From Wyeomyia smithii (lineage: Eukaryota > Arthropoda > Insecta > Diptera > Culicidae), in NCBI RefSeq assembly GCF_029784165.1, contig NC_073696.1, positions 261,188,494 through 261,252,493 on the forward strand: a stretch of DNA of 64,000 nt, given 5' to 3'. The notes under the pieces were generated by a model. The model was not told the DNA's origin and searched no databases. It was given only the letters and a program-made list of their open reading frames with translations. The position numbers and the translations under genes are program-made. Each line of letters starts with the position of its first letter. Positions within the stretch are counted from its first letter, which is position 1. Below, piece after piece: positions 32,039 through 45,771 of this stretch.

Positions 32039-34001
32039 TACTTACTGAATTACACACTAGGCCAAGAATGAAATCCAGCGGAACGAAATTATTAGCGTTC
32101 TCAAAATTCATCCAACTGGTTTCCAAACTTCCACAAAGTTTCTTGGCATAGCTAGGACTCCAATTTGAATGCTTAAATTAGTTGGCATTTTTTTGTCTTT
32201 TATCTTGACACTGTGGTGTTTAGTTGTTTGTCTTACACGCTAGAGCTTTGCGTCTTTGACAAAGTAATAGATCAATTAATTTTATCACACTAAGTAAAAG
32301 ATACAAAATTTCTGTCTCTTGAATTTTCTGCGATTTCTGTAAAATATGTCTGAATTTCACTTTTTTGTCATAATGCCATAAGTTCACCCAAATTATTTTT
32401 AATAAATTAATTTCGTCCTTTACTGTCGTGTATGAAAGGTTGGTTAGGTTAGGTTTTGACATATGCGCTTTTTGAACTTTTGTGATATATCAATTTGAAT
32501 ACAAGTACACATGAACACTACTATTGTATTGTTACATGAAGTAAAAATGCAAGTGCTATATGTTTATTGTGTGGAAAACATAGGCCAGGACTCTGATACT
32601 TTACCTAATCGATTTCAGCAGAGTTTCTCGGTGTAATAAGAGATTCAGTTTGATACATAGTTTAGTTTGCAATTTGGCCGCAAAGGTGGCGCTTTAACGT
32701 CAATTTGTTTGCTCACACGTTAGCGCTTTGCAGTTTTCGACAAAATTGCGATATTGAAATATTGAGAAACTTTGTAGAAAAAACAAAATTTGTATCCCTT
32801 AAAATTTTGGAAAGATACGAGTTTTCGTATATTTTTTTTTCTTATCACTTGTCAATTTACATAAATGGAAAAAACTATCTTTTCTAACCGAGTAGGGTAG
32901 AAGCACCGGTCCTAGCCATAGCACCAGTTTTGGCCATAAGAGAATAAAAATTGATATTTGTGAAACAATATCTTAAATTACTCCTATTTAGAAGTCTCCT
33001 ATCGCAACTGCTGATAATATTCGACAAAGTTATTACAAACTGTAGCCAATAAGTATGCATATTTTACTATTAATAGTGGAACTAATTATACTTTTCCAAG
33101 TTTACTATACAGTCTAACGTTCAGGTAATTTGCAAGTTTTTTCCATAGAGTTTAAGTTTGTCCATTTCTGTAACAAATTTTATTTCCAGCATCAGGCACA
33201 ACTTACTACAGCACACTAATCCATTCTTGGCCATATGTAAACAAAACCATGGTAATGTTTAGGTAAAACCTGAAATGTACGGAGCTTTTCGGGCTGTTAC
33301 AAGATATCGCATGAGATACCTATGTGAAATAACAAAAATGGTTTTGGATAAGAAAGATTGTGTTACTACAGCACCGCTATTTGATATAAGGCGATGAGAA
33401 TGGTATTCTGTCTCACTCTTTCCCAATAGAATCTGTTCTCCATTCGTTCAGATTATTCACAAACTGTAACTTCAGTTGTGTTTACCAAAACCAACGCTTC
33501 GCTTAACCTGGTGACTATAGTAAGTAGCACTCGAGTTACCGAGGCTGATGTTAGCAATCAATACGAATCACACCGAGAAACTTTACTGAAGTTTAAAAAA
33601 CGTTCAAATAGAGTATCACAGTCCTAGCCTATATATTTCATGAAATAAACACATAGCAATTGTATTTTACCTATGGATACCTATGGTTGCATTCAAAATG
33701 AAAATTTCAGAGAATGAAGATTTTTCTATGGACAATTTAAAAAAATGACTTACTAATACTAACTGTTTAATAATACTTGGTAATAAAAAGATGACCAGAT
33801 CACAAAACTGTGTATTTTTGCAAAGTTTGTGTATTAATTCACAAAAAGTAATTTCAAGTTTTCCTTTTTAAATAAATTTCTAATATTTTTTTTTCATAAT
33901 TTAAAAGAAATTTCGATTTATGTCAGCACAAAACCCGGGACTTCAAGCTTTTGGATTATCTCCAGCACCGAGTATCTCTTACACTCTGCTACAGCGATTT
34001 A
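32039..34001. other. Intergenic/intronic, diverged repeats only
   Basis: Two diverged direct copies of an 'ACACGCTAGAGCTTTGCG' block lie at about 32235 and 32714. 'GCACCAGTTTTGGCCATA' (32922) recurs near 41457, and 'CTCGAGTTACCGAGG' (33530) near 42042, showing dispersed repeats. No gene was recognised. Confidence 0.4.
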
Positions 34002-34720
34002 GAACTTTTGAAGTGACCTAGTTAGGTTATAGGTTTTGTGAGTGTAACATTCGCTCGTACTAGAAATTTTCCAAACACCCCCGAAATCTGAAGTTATGGT
34101 CAAAATACAACTTTTTGGACCTCATAACATGTAATTATTTTTAACTCAGTCATTTATCAACTGATTTTCAATATTCAAGCAGTCTAAAAAAAAAACCGAT
34201 TCTTTATACTATGGCCGTTTGGGAAAGGCGAAAAATAGAACTTTCGACACATATAAGTATGTCTATAGAGTTTATCTATATGTGATGAATAGGTTTAAAT
34301 AAAATAAGATGATTTTTTTTTCAAATTTTTCCAACTCTTTTCGCAATTTTTCACACTGTTTTGTTATAGACGAGCTTTAATTGCTATAGAATTTGAAAAC
34401 AAAAAGTGTTATTCACTTCTCAACCAAATTATAACAGATTTTCGTAACAACACCTGTTGTTTCCGTTTGGCACTAAAAATAACTTTCCAAATTCTACAGC
34501 ATTTGAAGGTCCTTGATTACAAAAATGAGTGAAAATTTGGAAAATAACATAAACCATCTTATTTATTTTAAAACTATTCATTACATATAGGTGAACTCTA
34601 TAGACATATTTTTATGTTTCGAAAGTTCTTTTTTCCAACTTGCCAGAACGGTCAAAATATAAATGATCGGTTAAAAAATAACCAAGACCTACAACCCACA
34701 TTAGGTCACTTCAAAAGTTC
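34002..34720. mobile_element. Foldback element, 0.7 kb
   Basis: GAACTTTTGAAGTGACCTA at the left end is inverted at the right end as TAGGTCACTTCAAAAGTTC. Inner arms also pair, for example 'TATGTCTATAGAGTTTA' with 'GTGAACTCTATAGACATA'. No ORF is present. Confidence 0.75.
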
Positions 34721-34769
34721 CTACCTTTTTTCGTTTGCAACACAGTGTTATTAATACAAATATTTTTAA

Positions 34770-35130
34770 AACCAGAATAGTGTATAGTGTCTTCGACAAA
34801 ATTATAAATAATAGGTATATCCTTCCAAAAATATGTACTCTGTAAAAAAAAATGAAAAGAAATTGTTTGAAATTCAGTCAACTATTTTCGATTAGCTTAC
34901 AGTGCGTAATTCTCGTAAGAAAATATTCAAATTCCTTGAAGATGAGTGTTTTGAGATATTTTAATAATAGTTATATTTTTGTGTTTTCTTGAAAAAAATG
35001 CTTTTTTCATCCCCCGGTTTTCAATTATTTTTAACAGTACAAATTTTTTCTATGGGAAAAAAATTATTACTATTTTGTTAAAGAAATTATACCGATTAAC
35101 CAAACCGTTCTGGCTATAAAAATAAAAAAT
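34770..35130. repeat. Fragment related to foldback at 20031
   Basis: Blocks 'TTCGACAAAATTATAAATAA', 'GTACTCTGTAAAAAAAA' and 'GATTAACCAAACCGTTCTGG' correspond to sequence in the element at 20031-20835. Confidence 0.45.
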
Positions 35131-35204
35131 AGCTATCATTCGGCTCGGGAAATGCAAATCGGACTCGTTTATATACAGCCTTCAATTTTATTTACTGTAT
35201 GTAA

Positions 35205-35487
35205 CACTGGTCAACACAGGTTCACTCCAAAAGCTCAAACCGGAAATAAATGAAAGTTTATAGCTATTCAACCATTCCTGTGAATTTTGGTGTCCCTAGC
35301 CATCACAGTTTTTTCAGAGACTTAAAAGAGTTTCCTCGTAAACAAAACGTTAAAGCGACGAACCCGGCGAGCAATTTATAAACGACATTCACACGTAAGT
35401 TGGCGCGTTTCGGTAATGGCAAGAAGCACCAAAATTTATAGGAATGGTTGAATAGTTATAATCTTTCAATTATTTCTGGGACCAGTG
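35205..35487. mobile_element. Short inverted-repeat MITE
   Basis: CACTGGTC at the left pairs with GGACCAGTG at the right. Long inner arms pair as well (GCTATTCAACCATTCCTGTG with 'TATAGGAATGGTTGAATAGT'). No ORF is present. Confidence 0.65.
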
Positions 35488-37507
35488 AAATCGAGGCAAA
35501 AAAAATTCTTTTTGTTTTCTTATACATAAATAATTTATTGTTTTTGAATAAATAAGACAAAAATTATTTCAACTAACACCCTTAAAGTGAGAAAATACAA
35601 TTCTCACGAAAAAATTAAACTTGTAGTTATATATGATGTAATTACAGTCAAACGTGAAGAAAAATTTCGATCAATGTATTCTTTTTTTAAAGATTTTTCA
35701 GACATGTTGAGCACATGTTAAAAACCTTTCAAGAGTTTGAGGCAAATTCTTTCCTTTTTCTTTCGTTAGAACCACTGAAGTAACTTGAGCCAAATTTAAG
35801 ATCATTTGCTTTGTTTTAGTTTTTTTTTTTTTTGGATTCCAGGAGCGTTCTCAAGCAATTTCACTTAATTTGAAAAATTCAAAATTTTGCTCCATCCGTT
35901 TTGTGGAGGATTTTTTTTATTATTTTACACGAGTTTTTTTTCTTTTGTACTCAAGGAGCATTTGTTAGCCTTTTTAACTAAATTTTGATCAAAATTCATT
36001 TTTACTTATTCAATTTAACTAAAGCGTTTTCATTATTATTTCCATCTTGTTGGCCTTTTAAATTCATTCTTTTTATTCTTTCAAGCCTTTCCAAATATTT
36101 TCAGATGTTTCAAACTACATTTCCGAGAGTTTTTATGCATTCTAAATTTACTTTGATTTTTCTCAAGTTTGGTATTTTATTGGTTGAGAGTTACTTCTTC
36201 TAGTTATTGGATACTAACTTGAAATCAATTTTTAAGCTGCTCCTTTGTTGTGGAGGTGTTTCACATGGTTTTCTTTTCAAATTAGAATGAATTTCAGCCA
36301 AATCAGTTCAAAAGATGCTGAGAAAAACTTACCACAATCCAATAACACCAATAATCACTCGAATATAATACCTTAATCGATTGCATAAATACCCGAACAC
36401 TTTATCTGTCTCTGAACATCCGAAAAAAATATCACGAAAATTTCGTATTTTTCAACTTTCCAGAGTAGGGTACCCCGTTAAGTTTTTTGAGACTTATTGA
36501 AAAACAACTTTCAGCCAGATCTAGTCCATATTTGATTTGGTTTATTTTTTCCTTCAGCTTAATGTTTTAAGTATTTCAGACTGAACTCTGACCGTTTCAA
36601 TTGTTCTGTTCTTTTTGACACTTTTGGTTATTTTCAGTTGAACTTTTTGGATAGTGCTAACGTGGGAGCTTCAGAATACAACTATGATTGATAAGGACAC
36701 GTAAAAGAGATCAGACAACAAAGCTTGTGGCTCTTTCTTTATATTATTAAGTAATAGCAAAAACTTTTGTTGCCCGGTCCCGCTTACGTGTCCTTTTCAA
36801 CCATATTCCTCTCATTTTCGATTTTTTTCTTACCTTCGGTGACTGTTTAGAGTTGATCACTTAAAGTTAAACATGTTTAAGATTATTTTCTTCTCGACTT
36901 TTTCCGAAATTCCGGGATGTTTTTCAGAATAAACTACTGTAAGCTTTATTTCTTCCTCTAAGAAACGTTTTATAGTTCATTGAGATTAATTTAAGATAAA
37001 TTTTTGATAGTAGCTTTCGATCTTTTTCTGACGCTCAATGATTTGGATTATCCTTTCTTGTTTTCCTGGAACTTGTTGAACTGTAATTGAAATTATTTTT
37101 TAACTTTCTATTTAAAATAGCTTCAGCCGATTTGCTTCTAAGAGCGTTTAAATATATTTTGAGTTAGATTTGGTGCTTTTGTTTTGTTTTGAATCTTTTC
37201 TATTTTTCAGAAAGATGTTATCTTCTCAGCTTCTATAGAAGCTTCTGTATGCCATATTGAACTAACTGTTGAATCCTTTATCATTTTGGTTTCTTATTTG
37301 ATTTCTTCGAGCGATTATTTTCACAACCTTTTTTGGCTGAATTTTGTTAAGATTCTCTTCATTCATGACTTTCCTGGTCTAATTAGTTTTGGGCTGAAAT
37401 TAATATTTTCAGTCCTTTGTAGACATTTATTATGTTCAATCACTACTTGAATCACAAAAACCGACTTTTTTCAGTTTTTCTTTGTAAAATTACGTGGACA
37501 AAGAGCG
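35488..37507. other. Very AT/T-rich region, no gene seen
   Basis: Thymine-rich sequence with many short interrupted frames and no recognisable domains or repeat borders. Confidence 0.45.
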
Positions 37508-38214
37508 GCTCCGGTCATTTCGAAAACGCGTCAGAGGGTTCCACCCACTCCAACGTGAATGATAACCGTACGCCTCCTTCTACTGTTGAATCGGTGGAGA
37601 CGCTAGGTTAATCATTCGACAGCGTTTTAGGGGGGCGTTGTTTATGGGGAAATTTGGGCTCGAGAGTTATATTCTAGGAAAAAACTTTCTACTACGAAGT
37701 TGTGCAATATGATAAAGTGCACATTGAAAGGTACCAAAATTCACAGGCTATAACTATAATAATCCATTTTTTTTATTTTGAACTTTAGGCCCATTTTTTA
37801 TCTCTTTTGTCAACTAGTGGAAATAGTTCCAAATCGGTTGTTTTGAGGGATAAAAAAAACTTTTTTCAATTATAAAATTACGCAAAATTGACGAGACTAC
37901 AACATTGCAGAGCATCGTTTAATTCTTTTTGCAAAGTTAAGAAAATTAGATGGTGGATTTCATCTAAAATTTGGGACACCTAATTTGTGATTACAGAAAA
38001 ATGTGCGCTCTATCCTATTTCACAATATTGTTGAAGAAAGGTTTTCACTGGAATATTACTATCGAGCTTAAGATTTAAATTTTCGCCCAAGCTCGTTCCC
38101 TAGAACGGCGTGCAATGGTTATTTGGCGTCTCCATTGATGCAACAAGGGAAGAAGGCGCACGGCTAGCGTTCGCGTTGGAGTGGGTGGAAGCGTTCTCGA
38201 AATGACTAAGGGCA
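37508..38214. mobile_element. TIR element with ~130-bp arms
   Basis: GGTCATTTCGAAAACGC at the left is inverted at the right as GCGTTCTCGAAATGAC. The arms continue through 'TTCCACCCACTCCAACG' and 'GTCTCCATTGATGCAA'-like sequence for about 130 bp at lower identity. The AT-rich centre has no ORF. Confidence 0.7.
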
Positions 38215-41200
38215 CCAGAATGCACAACAGGAGTGGTCAAATAGCTATATTTTTTCCAGTTCTAGCTTTAGGACCGTTTTTTTTTTCGCTTTTGTCGACC
38301 AGTGTAATAATTTTGTCCATTCAAAAAAATATAAATTGTAGAAAAATTTTGTCTCATATTTTTTCTAAAGAACAAAATTATTGTCTAAAACTTGCCTAAG
38401 ACGTCTGCTGCTGCTATTAACATTTCAAATTCAAAAGCAAAACAGCAGTCCAAATATGATTGGCAATCTAAGCAAAAAAACAGCTGCATTAAACGAAGCG
38501 AATCAAACACCAAACCCTTAAAGCTAAGCATGCATAAAAGGTGCACATCCAAGAAGCTGTGTCCAGAGCTGACTCTCCTTGCTTGGCACGTTTGGCAACT
38601 CAAGCACAAAACTGTGAAGGCACAAACACACACACACGTACGAAAGTTTTGTTTTCGTTTCAGCTCAGCAAAAGTATTAGGCTGCAGCTGACACTTTCAC
38701 CAGCGTAACAAAAAAGCAATAAATCAACAAATCATGTAACCGCAAACTAGAAAAATAAAAAACAAACATTTTCTTGCTGCGCTGATGGCATCCATGCCGC
38801 AATGCTAGAGCTATATAGAAATGTACAGTGAAAAAACAACGATAAAAAAAACGAAAGAAAAAGCTTTTCTCATAACCAGAACGCGCATCTGAACCAAACA
38901 AAAAAAAGTTAAAGCAACAAACATATGTCTGCAGTGAGTTTTTTTTTTTTTTTTCAATTCAAAATTTGCAAGTTGTAAACTAGCACGTTAGTGAGTGTGT
39001 ATGAGTATGATACTAAGTGTTTGTGTGAATTTTTTTTAATGGTAACCCTATGAAACTGAAACGCAACAACACCTGTAATGACGCAGTTTTGCCATGGTTC
39101 ATGTTCTACGGCTGCAGTTCGGATGCAGTTCCGAGCCACACGATAGGTGAACCGGAGTGCCCCACGACAACGGGTCTAGGCCGAAACGGGATTTGTTAAT
39201 TGCAAACTAGGACCCCCTAAATAGTGTGTGCACGCTAGTGCGTGTGCAGGTTTTATTTCGCTTTCTCTCTCTCTCTCTCGATTTTAGAGCTTTGTTTCCG
39301 CTCCGCTTCACTCTCTTTCTCTCTTTTTCTCTCTTTTACTTGGCAGCGGTTGTTCAGCTTTCAGTTTCCCGAACTGCAAGAGAAAAGGATGGATGGTTCA
39401 GAAGGGATCAGTTAGGCCGGTGATGAACGACGTGACGTGGACAACCGATGCTAGAACGGTACAGGAGTTGTTAGACTGATACAGTATTCGAGTGTTTGGG
39501 AGTAATCAAAAAATACAGTGCTTCGTTACAGGTTGGTTAGGTTTTACTGGTTTGGAAATAGATGAGTATTGAGTTGTTTAAAAGAAAAGTGAAAATATAA
39601 CACGGATTTATGAGCACATTCAAGAACATCACATATCGGTACGACGGGAAAAGAGTAAATGTTGGAAAGGTTTTTCGAAATAATACACAACTCAATTGGC
39701 AATACAATGACAGTAAAAAGTTATATTTGATCAAAAGAAATAATGAAAAACATATCTGCCGTTAAATTAAATTATTATTTCAAAACCAGATAACAGGACC
39801 CGAGAAAATTAATAGTCAAAGTCAAACGTGTCAAAAAAATGTCACACAAATATCTTTACTCCAAAAAAAAACAATTCGCAACAGAAGTTCTGGCTGCTTG
39901 TTAGTTAATTATAGATTTCGCTTCCGTATCTTTCCATGACAAGTCGCAAATAGTATTCCATTTCTAGAATTTATCACAATTAATACTAGATTTGATGGCT
40001 AAAGCAAACATCAAGTTCAGCAGTCTAAAATTACCCTGTAATTTAAAAGTCATTCAAATAAACTTATCTCAGCGGACGTTCCTACGTCAGTCATAGCTTT
40101 CATTTTCTGAAACTAGAGAGACGAAAAGATAAACTTCGTCAAGGACCGCAAATCGATCGGCGTTCTTCGAAATACAAACTTTCTATGGGGGATTTGAATC
40201 CACCTTCTCAATAAATTGACTTCAGGGCGATATCGAATAGATTAGAAAACTTATCTCTTTTCAAAGAAGCGGTCGAGCTTGCTAAGTATGTTTTCAGAAA
40301 ATTTCAAAATTTCAGGCGCCATTTTGGATTGAAGAAAAACAAGCACCTCCCCGTAGGTTGGTTACTAATGTTCGGTAATCAGATGACACACCAGACACTT
40401 TCATCCTAAGCCGGGTCTCCGTTTTAACCTTCACCGATTGATTCACAGGAGGACATAATCACAACGCTCTCTCATCGCTGTGATGTCCCACACCGCGAAG
40501 GGCACAGTTTTCGCTTTCCTTCGTAGCACGCGGCTTGTTACTGAGAGAAAAAAAGAAGAACAAAGTGCGACATCTAAAGAGGAAAATTGAGTCGTCAACT
40601 TTCATTACCTCATAAATATTAATGGGCTTAAGCGTGAGGGATTCGTTTCGTCTCATGTCAAGGGGGCGCGCGATCGGTGTCACGCGTGCATGTGGTTGAA
40701 TGTTTATTAGTTAGCGTATACGTCAAAAGGACTATTTCTGAACGACGAAGTGCTGTTTGTTTTCCGCCGTTTGTAATTTATGTGTCGCATATCATGGTTC
40801 AAATCGTTTATTGAAATGCGAAACAAATTTGAATGCGCCGCTTGGGAAGTTTATTAGGTGAAACACTTTGCGTCGCTCCCAAGAGACCATGTGGAACCGT
40901 CTTATGTCTGTGAACACGCACACAATGTAGTCTGCGGGGCTACATCCCAGACAAACTTGAGTATCTGTCCTAACAGGCTTACTGATTGTGGAAAAATATC
41001 TAAAACAATATAGGAGTTTTTTTTTTTTTGATTACAAGTTATTGCCAGCTTTTGTAGAGATGTTTTGGAAAGGTATACAATTACTTGATTGAGATCAACT
41101 TTTGCGTAGCCAAAAGCAATTTATTTCTATACTGGTGATGCTTGTTCAAAAAAGAGGTCGCCATGAAATTCAGAAGGTGAATGCAGTGAATTTTATTCCT

Positions 41201-42339
41201 GGCGATTTTTTGGCTCATGGCAATTTTTCGGTCTAGTGACTACGTGAGTTAGCTGTTTGTCAAAAACAAGCTCTTTAGTTATTGTAGCATTTAGTATGAA
41301 AGAAAAAATGTAAGGATAGACTTGAGAATCTCTTCTTTGCCTAGAACATTTGTCAACGAAACGTATAATACTAGCGAGATTAGCACCTATGACCACCCAT
41401 TTCAATACTGAAGAAACTAAATTAATGTTATTTTAAGATCATATCATTTATAAAAGCATCGGTTTTGGCCATACTAGTAAATGAAAATTATTCAATCCTA
41501 TTTTAAAATCGTCTGTTTCAAGATTCAAAAAAACCATCACGGAGCCATTATTGGGAACATATCAACGTAATTTCATGTTTTATATTCCCTTACCAAACTG
41601 GTTTTGGAATGCATTCTCCAAGCAAGATTTAGAGAAGCTATATTCTTAGAAAAGCTTTGTTTTTAGAGAAAAAAATGTAATAAGGAAAATTGCATTCTAT
41701 CCCATAACACATTAAAGTAATAAGATTACACTTGTCGACAAGAATGAAAATGTTCTAGAGCTCAAGCTGAAAAAAATCAAAGAATATAGCTTTTTAACCA
41801 GAACCGTGAATTTTAATGCCATAAGCCCTAAGTCGAATTTTGCGACCTTTTGACGCACTTCAGAGGCGCCTAGGGGCACAATAATTCATTGAAATTGGTA
41901 GAAAAATTATATTCTTTTTTTCTCAGTTCGAGCTCTAGTGCAAAACGTGTGTTGTCCAGTGTTATCTACGAAACATTGAATGCAGTTACATTTGTTAGAG
42001 CTATCTTTTCGGACCTCTAACACAGTGACTACAGTATGTACTCGAGTTATCGAGGTTGACGTTGGACAATAATTCTGATTTCAGGAAAACATTTTGAAAA
42101 AGCCGAACACCAACAAATATGGACATTCTGGAACCGGTATAATATCTAGAGCTCGGACATCGGTACCAAAATTTAAAATGGCTAAAGATGCAATTTTAGC
42201 ATGTGCTTCTAGATTTTCAAACCTGGGCACATGAGACAAAAAAGTTATTCACAAAAAGTAACAAAACTTGCACCCTCCTTATTTTTATACCTCATAGCTA
42301 ACCACCTGGAGACTGGCAGTTAGCTACCACTTTTGTGTT
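38215..42339. other. No gene or element boundary assigned
   Basis: AT-rich sequence with a (CT)n tract at 39265-39345, poly-T tracts at 38941 and 41020, and an (AC)n run at 38626. Short open frames have no recognisable family. A T-run flanked donor-like site occurs at 40607 on the minus strand, but no exon could be supported. Confidence 0.35.
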
Positions 42340-43470
42340 GATGGTTGACCTGCCACCATATTATAGCTCCAGGACTATCTAAGAGGCGGCTGAACAAACC
42401 GTACTCCAGATGTCCGGGTCTTGCGTCGCCTAGCGTACCTAGCGCTTTGGACTACATTGGTTCACCATGCCTAAGTGTAGACGAAACCACGCTCGCTGGC
42501 AAGAAGTTTCCGCTTGCTTCCATACACCGCTGAGCTATTGGACATCATTCGAGATAGTGCTGCAATAGCTGTTGAGGCCCTCTTCAGATATATTTCACAT
42601 GGCTCTTAAACGTGAGCTTATCGTCAACCAAACCTCCAAGACCTTCAAAGATCGCTTTGAGGTTACGTTGTAATCTTCGACTCTGACCTCCACCTGTTGC
42701 TCTGATTTGTGGCTATACTCAACTGTATTCTCCCTCCTTTGGTGTGCTGACTACAATTTCCTGGAGTGCATCCAGTCCTCGACCTTGCGAATGCAGTGCG
42801 TGGCCATCCACCAGTATACCGGTGACTTTTCATTTCGTAGCTTGCGAATCGTAGCCATGATGGCGTAACACGCCCGCGGTAGTGTGGTAACTACTTAGTC
42901 AGCACTCAGGCAGAGCTCTTTTTTTATTGCCTCTCCAAATTCCTCAGTATCGGAATGCGATGTATTCCACCCGCTGACAGTTGAAGTTGAGGTCTACACT
43001 ATAGCAAACCACCTGATGTTCGCTATTTATGTATCATCTACCCTCCAGTTCAAGATCAGTCCTGGGCTACAGAACATTACGTACTTTTGGTTCCAACGTT
43101 GGACAGATCTGAGTTGAACTTTGCCAAAGCTTCCAACAGGATCTGACACCTTTGGTTTGAAGAGCGACTTCTCCACTGGCTGTTGAGTGTTGGAGTCACT
43201 CGCCACCATCAACGGTGTTAGGCCCGTCAGCTCCATGGTTACGAGGTCGACCATCTGAACGAATCTTTCGATAGACCAACGTGACGGAGCGTAACGACTG
43301 CAGTAGAACACTTCGTTCAGCTTGGCAACCGTACGTGGCCTGCACCAGACTTTATGCACCTGAAGCAAACGTCCGGTTTCTGGAGTATACCCAGGGGGAA
43401 TGCTGACCAACCTCAACCCTCTAGGACCCAAAACCGCCTTTAGATGGGCTCCAGTGAACTTACTATAAAT
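42340..43470 (-). pseudogene. LINE relic, minus strand (R1/Loa-like)
   Basis: On the minus strand the frame 43431-43027 reads LRLVSIPPGYTPETGRL, CSRYAPSRWSIERFVQMVDL and LTGLTPLMVASDSN. This is a decayed endonuclease in which the GDFN motif has become SDSN. Further down (42850-42350) degenerate RT sequence appears, with GHALHSQGRGLDALQEI resembling the VDGxxLxS...LxxL region after the RT palm. The middle is deleted. It is a non-functional relic oriented opposite to the neighbouring LINE at 43680. Confidence 0.65.
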
Positions 43471-43679
43471 CTTAGTTAAACACTTGAAACATGTTTATGA
43501 AGATTCAAAAAGATTTTACCAAAGCCCGTCTAAAGGATGGCTTGGGTACTAGTGGGTTGAGTTTGGCTGTTTTCAGGGTAGGGTTAGCATCTACCGATGC
43601 TAGTCAAAAAGTGGCCACCCTGATTTCCGTTGGATTCTTTCCGAGGCGAGTTGACTCAGTAGCTAGCTCCACTAGCTAG

Positions 43680-45771
43680 CTTTTGCGATATAATTGGTCA
43701 GTGGTTGAATGCAAATGTACCGCTAGCGAAGCGTCCCAACATCTCTGCTTGGAGCACGCGTCGATTGTATGAATTAAAACGGCTTCGAAACAATGCCCAG
43801 CGTAAATTTCGCCGTTTGAAAACGCAGGTAGCGAGACATAATTTCAAAAGCACCAGTGACGAATACCGCCGTCTTAACAGAGAATTATACAAATCCTACG
43901 TCTTACGTGTACAGACAGACCTTAGGAGAAACCCCAAAGGATTTTGGAATTTTGTCAACTCCAAACGAAAATGTTCATCGGTGCCTGTAAATGTTCGCTT
44001 GGATGACTTAGACGCGACTTCAGAATCGGAATCGTGTGAGCTTTTTGCAACTTTTTTCGCATCAGTGTTTGCTGATAGAGTTGCCTCCGATGCCGAGGCG
44101 GATATTGCGGCGGCTGATGTTCCGGCCGATTTGATTGATTTGACAACATTTGAAATTACCACTGACTTGATAATGGATGCCGCAAAGAAACTTAAGCGAT
44201 CTTATACTCCGGGGCCCGATGGCATCCCCGCTATAGTTTTAAGCCGTTGTGCTAATGCGCTAGTAAACCCACTTCGCTGCATTTTCAACAAGTTGTTCGA
44301 GTAACGGAAATTCCCCGAGATATGGAAACAATCTTTTATGCTCCCAATTCTAAAATCTGGTGATCGTAAAAATGTCAGAAATTATCGAGGCATAACTAGT
44401 CTCTCAGCTGGTTCTGAGTTGTTCGAGTATATTGTTAGTAACGTAATACTCCATTCCACTAAGAATCACATCTCTACCGCGCAACATGGTTTCATGCCGG
44501 ACCGCTCAGTTCATAGTAACTTACTGGAATTTACTTCGATGTGCATTGCACATATCGAACAAAAAGCGCAAGTTGATGCCATCTACACTGATTTGAAGGC
44601 AGCATTCGATCGTATTGACCATAACATACTTTTGCGTAAAATGTCACGGCTTGGAGCTTCGCGTTCACTTGTGGAATGGTTGAGTTCGTATTTATGTGGA
44701 AGGATACTGCGTGTGAAACTTCGTTCTTGTGTCTCGTCGCAATTCACTAATAAATCGAGAGTTCCGCAAGGTAGTAATTTGGGGCCTCTGCTTTTCGCTA
44801 TATTCCTCAATGATGCAATGCTACGGTTAGTTGGTGTTGTCTGTAGGTTGGTATATGCGGATGATCTAAAGCTTTATCTGGTAGTTCGTACAATCGACGA
44901 TTGTCGTCGTTTGCAGCATTTGCTGAATATATTCGTCGAGTGGTGCCATAATAACTGGCTGATAATTAGTATTGGAAAATGTGAGGTAATGACATTCCAC
45001 CGCATTTTAAATCCGATCATATTCGGATACCGCATTGATGGATTTGAGCTGAGAAGAGTAGACCGTGTTTGCGACCTTGGTATTCTGCTCGACTCTAAAC
45101 TCACATTCCACCTACATCATGCCATCTTAATTTCAAAAGCGAGTCGACAGCTGGGATTCATTGCAAAAATTGGCCGTGACTTCAAAGACCCTCACTGCTT
45201 CAAAGCCTTATACTGCTCTCTAGTACGACCACTTCTTGAAAATTGTAGCTCGATCTGGTACCCTCATCAGTTAACTTGGTGTCTACGGATCGAACGTGTT
45301 CAGAAGAGATTTGTCCGACTGGCATTACGTGACCTTCCCTGGCGTGATCCGGAAAATCTTCCTTCGTATCCTGACCGCTGTCGATTACTTGGCCTCGACA
45401 CGCTCGAACGACGTCGCAAAATCCAGCAAGCTGCATCTGTTGCCAAAATATTGAATGGCGAAATAGATTCGCCAACGCTCTTGTTCCAGCTAAACTTCCG
45501 TGCTTCTCAACGTTCCTTACGTTCAACTGGCCTACTACAAACCGCATTCCATCGGACGTCGTTTGGATTTAACGAGCCTTTAACCGCTGCAATCAGGAGC
45601 TTCTCAAGCATAGAAGATTTGTTTGAGTTTGGCGAACCATCCCGCAAGTTTGTGAATAAGCTGAAAATTTCGAATATTTTGTAAACTTGACACTATTTTT
45701 TTTTATTTATTAAGACTACATACTGTCAGATAAATTATTGAATAAAATTAAAATAAAATTAAAATTAAATC
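43680..45771 (+). mobile_element. 5'-truncated LINE, family B
   Basis: The element contains an RT ORF broken by one stop, a short 3' UTR with AATAAA (45740) and a tail of (AAAATT)-like repeats ending near 45771. The endonuclease part is missing. The RT motifs place it in the Jockey/CR1 assemblage. Shorter same-strand relics of the same family are at 3880 and 17790. Confidence 0.8.
43705..45684 (+). pseudogene. LINE reverse transcriptase, one nonsense codon
   Basis: The frame is open from about 43680 to 45684 except for a single in-frame TAA at 44302-44304. Blocks in order: basic linker (RLRNNAQRKFRRLKTQ), YTPGPDGIPAIVL, then the stop, NYRGITSLSAGSELFEYIV, HGFMPDRS, DLKAAFDRIDH, VPQGSNLGPLLFAIFLND at 44761, YADDLKLY with catalytic Asp codons at 44860-44865, a thumb with GILLDSKLTF, and a C-terminal SLVRPLLENCSSIW region. 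The catalytic residues are kept, so inactivation is recent or due to the stop and the missing 5' part. The role is target-primed reverse transcription. Confidence 0.85.
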
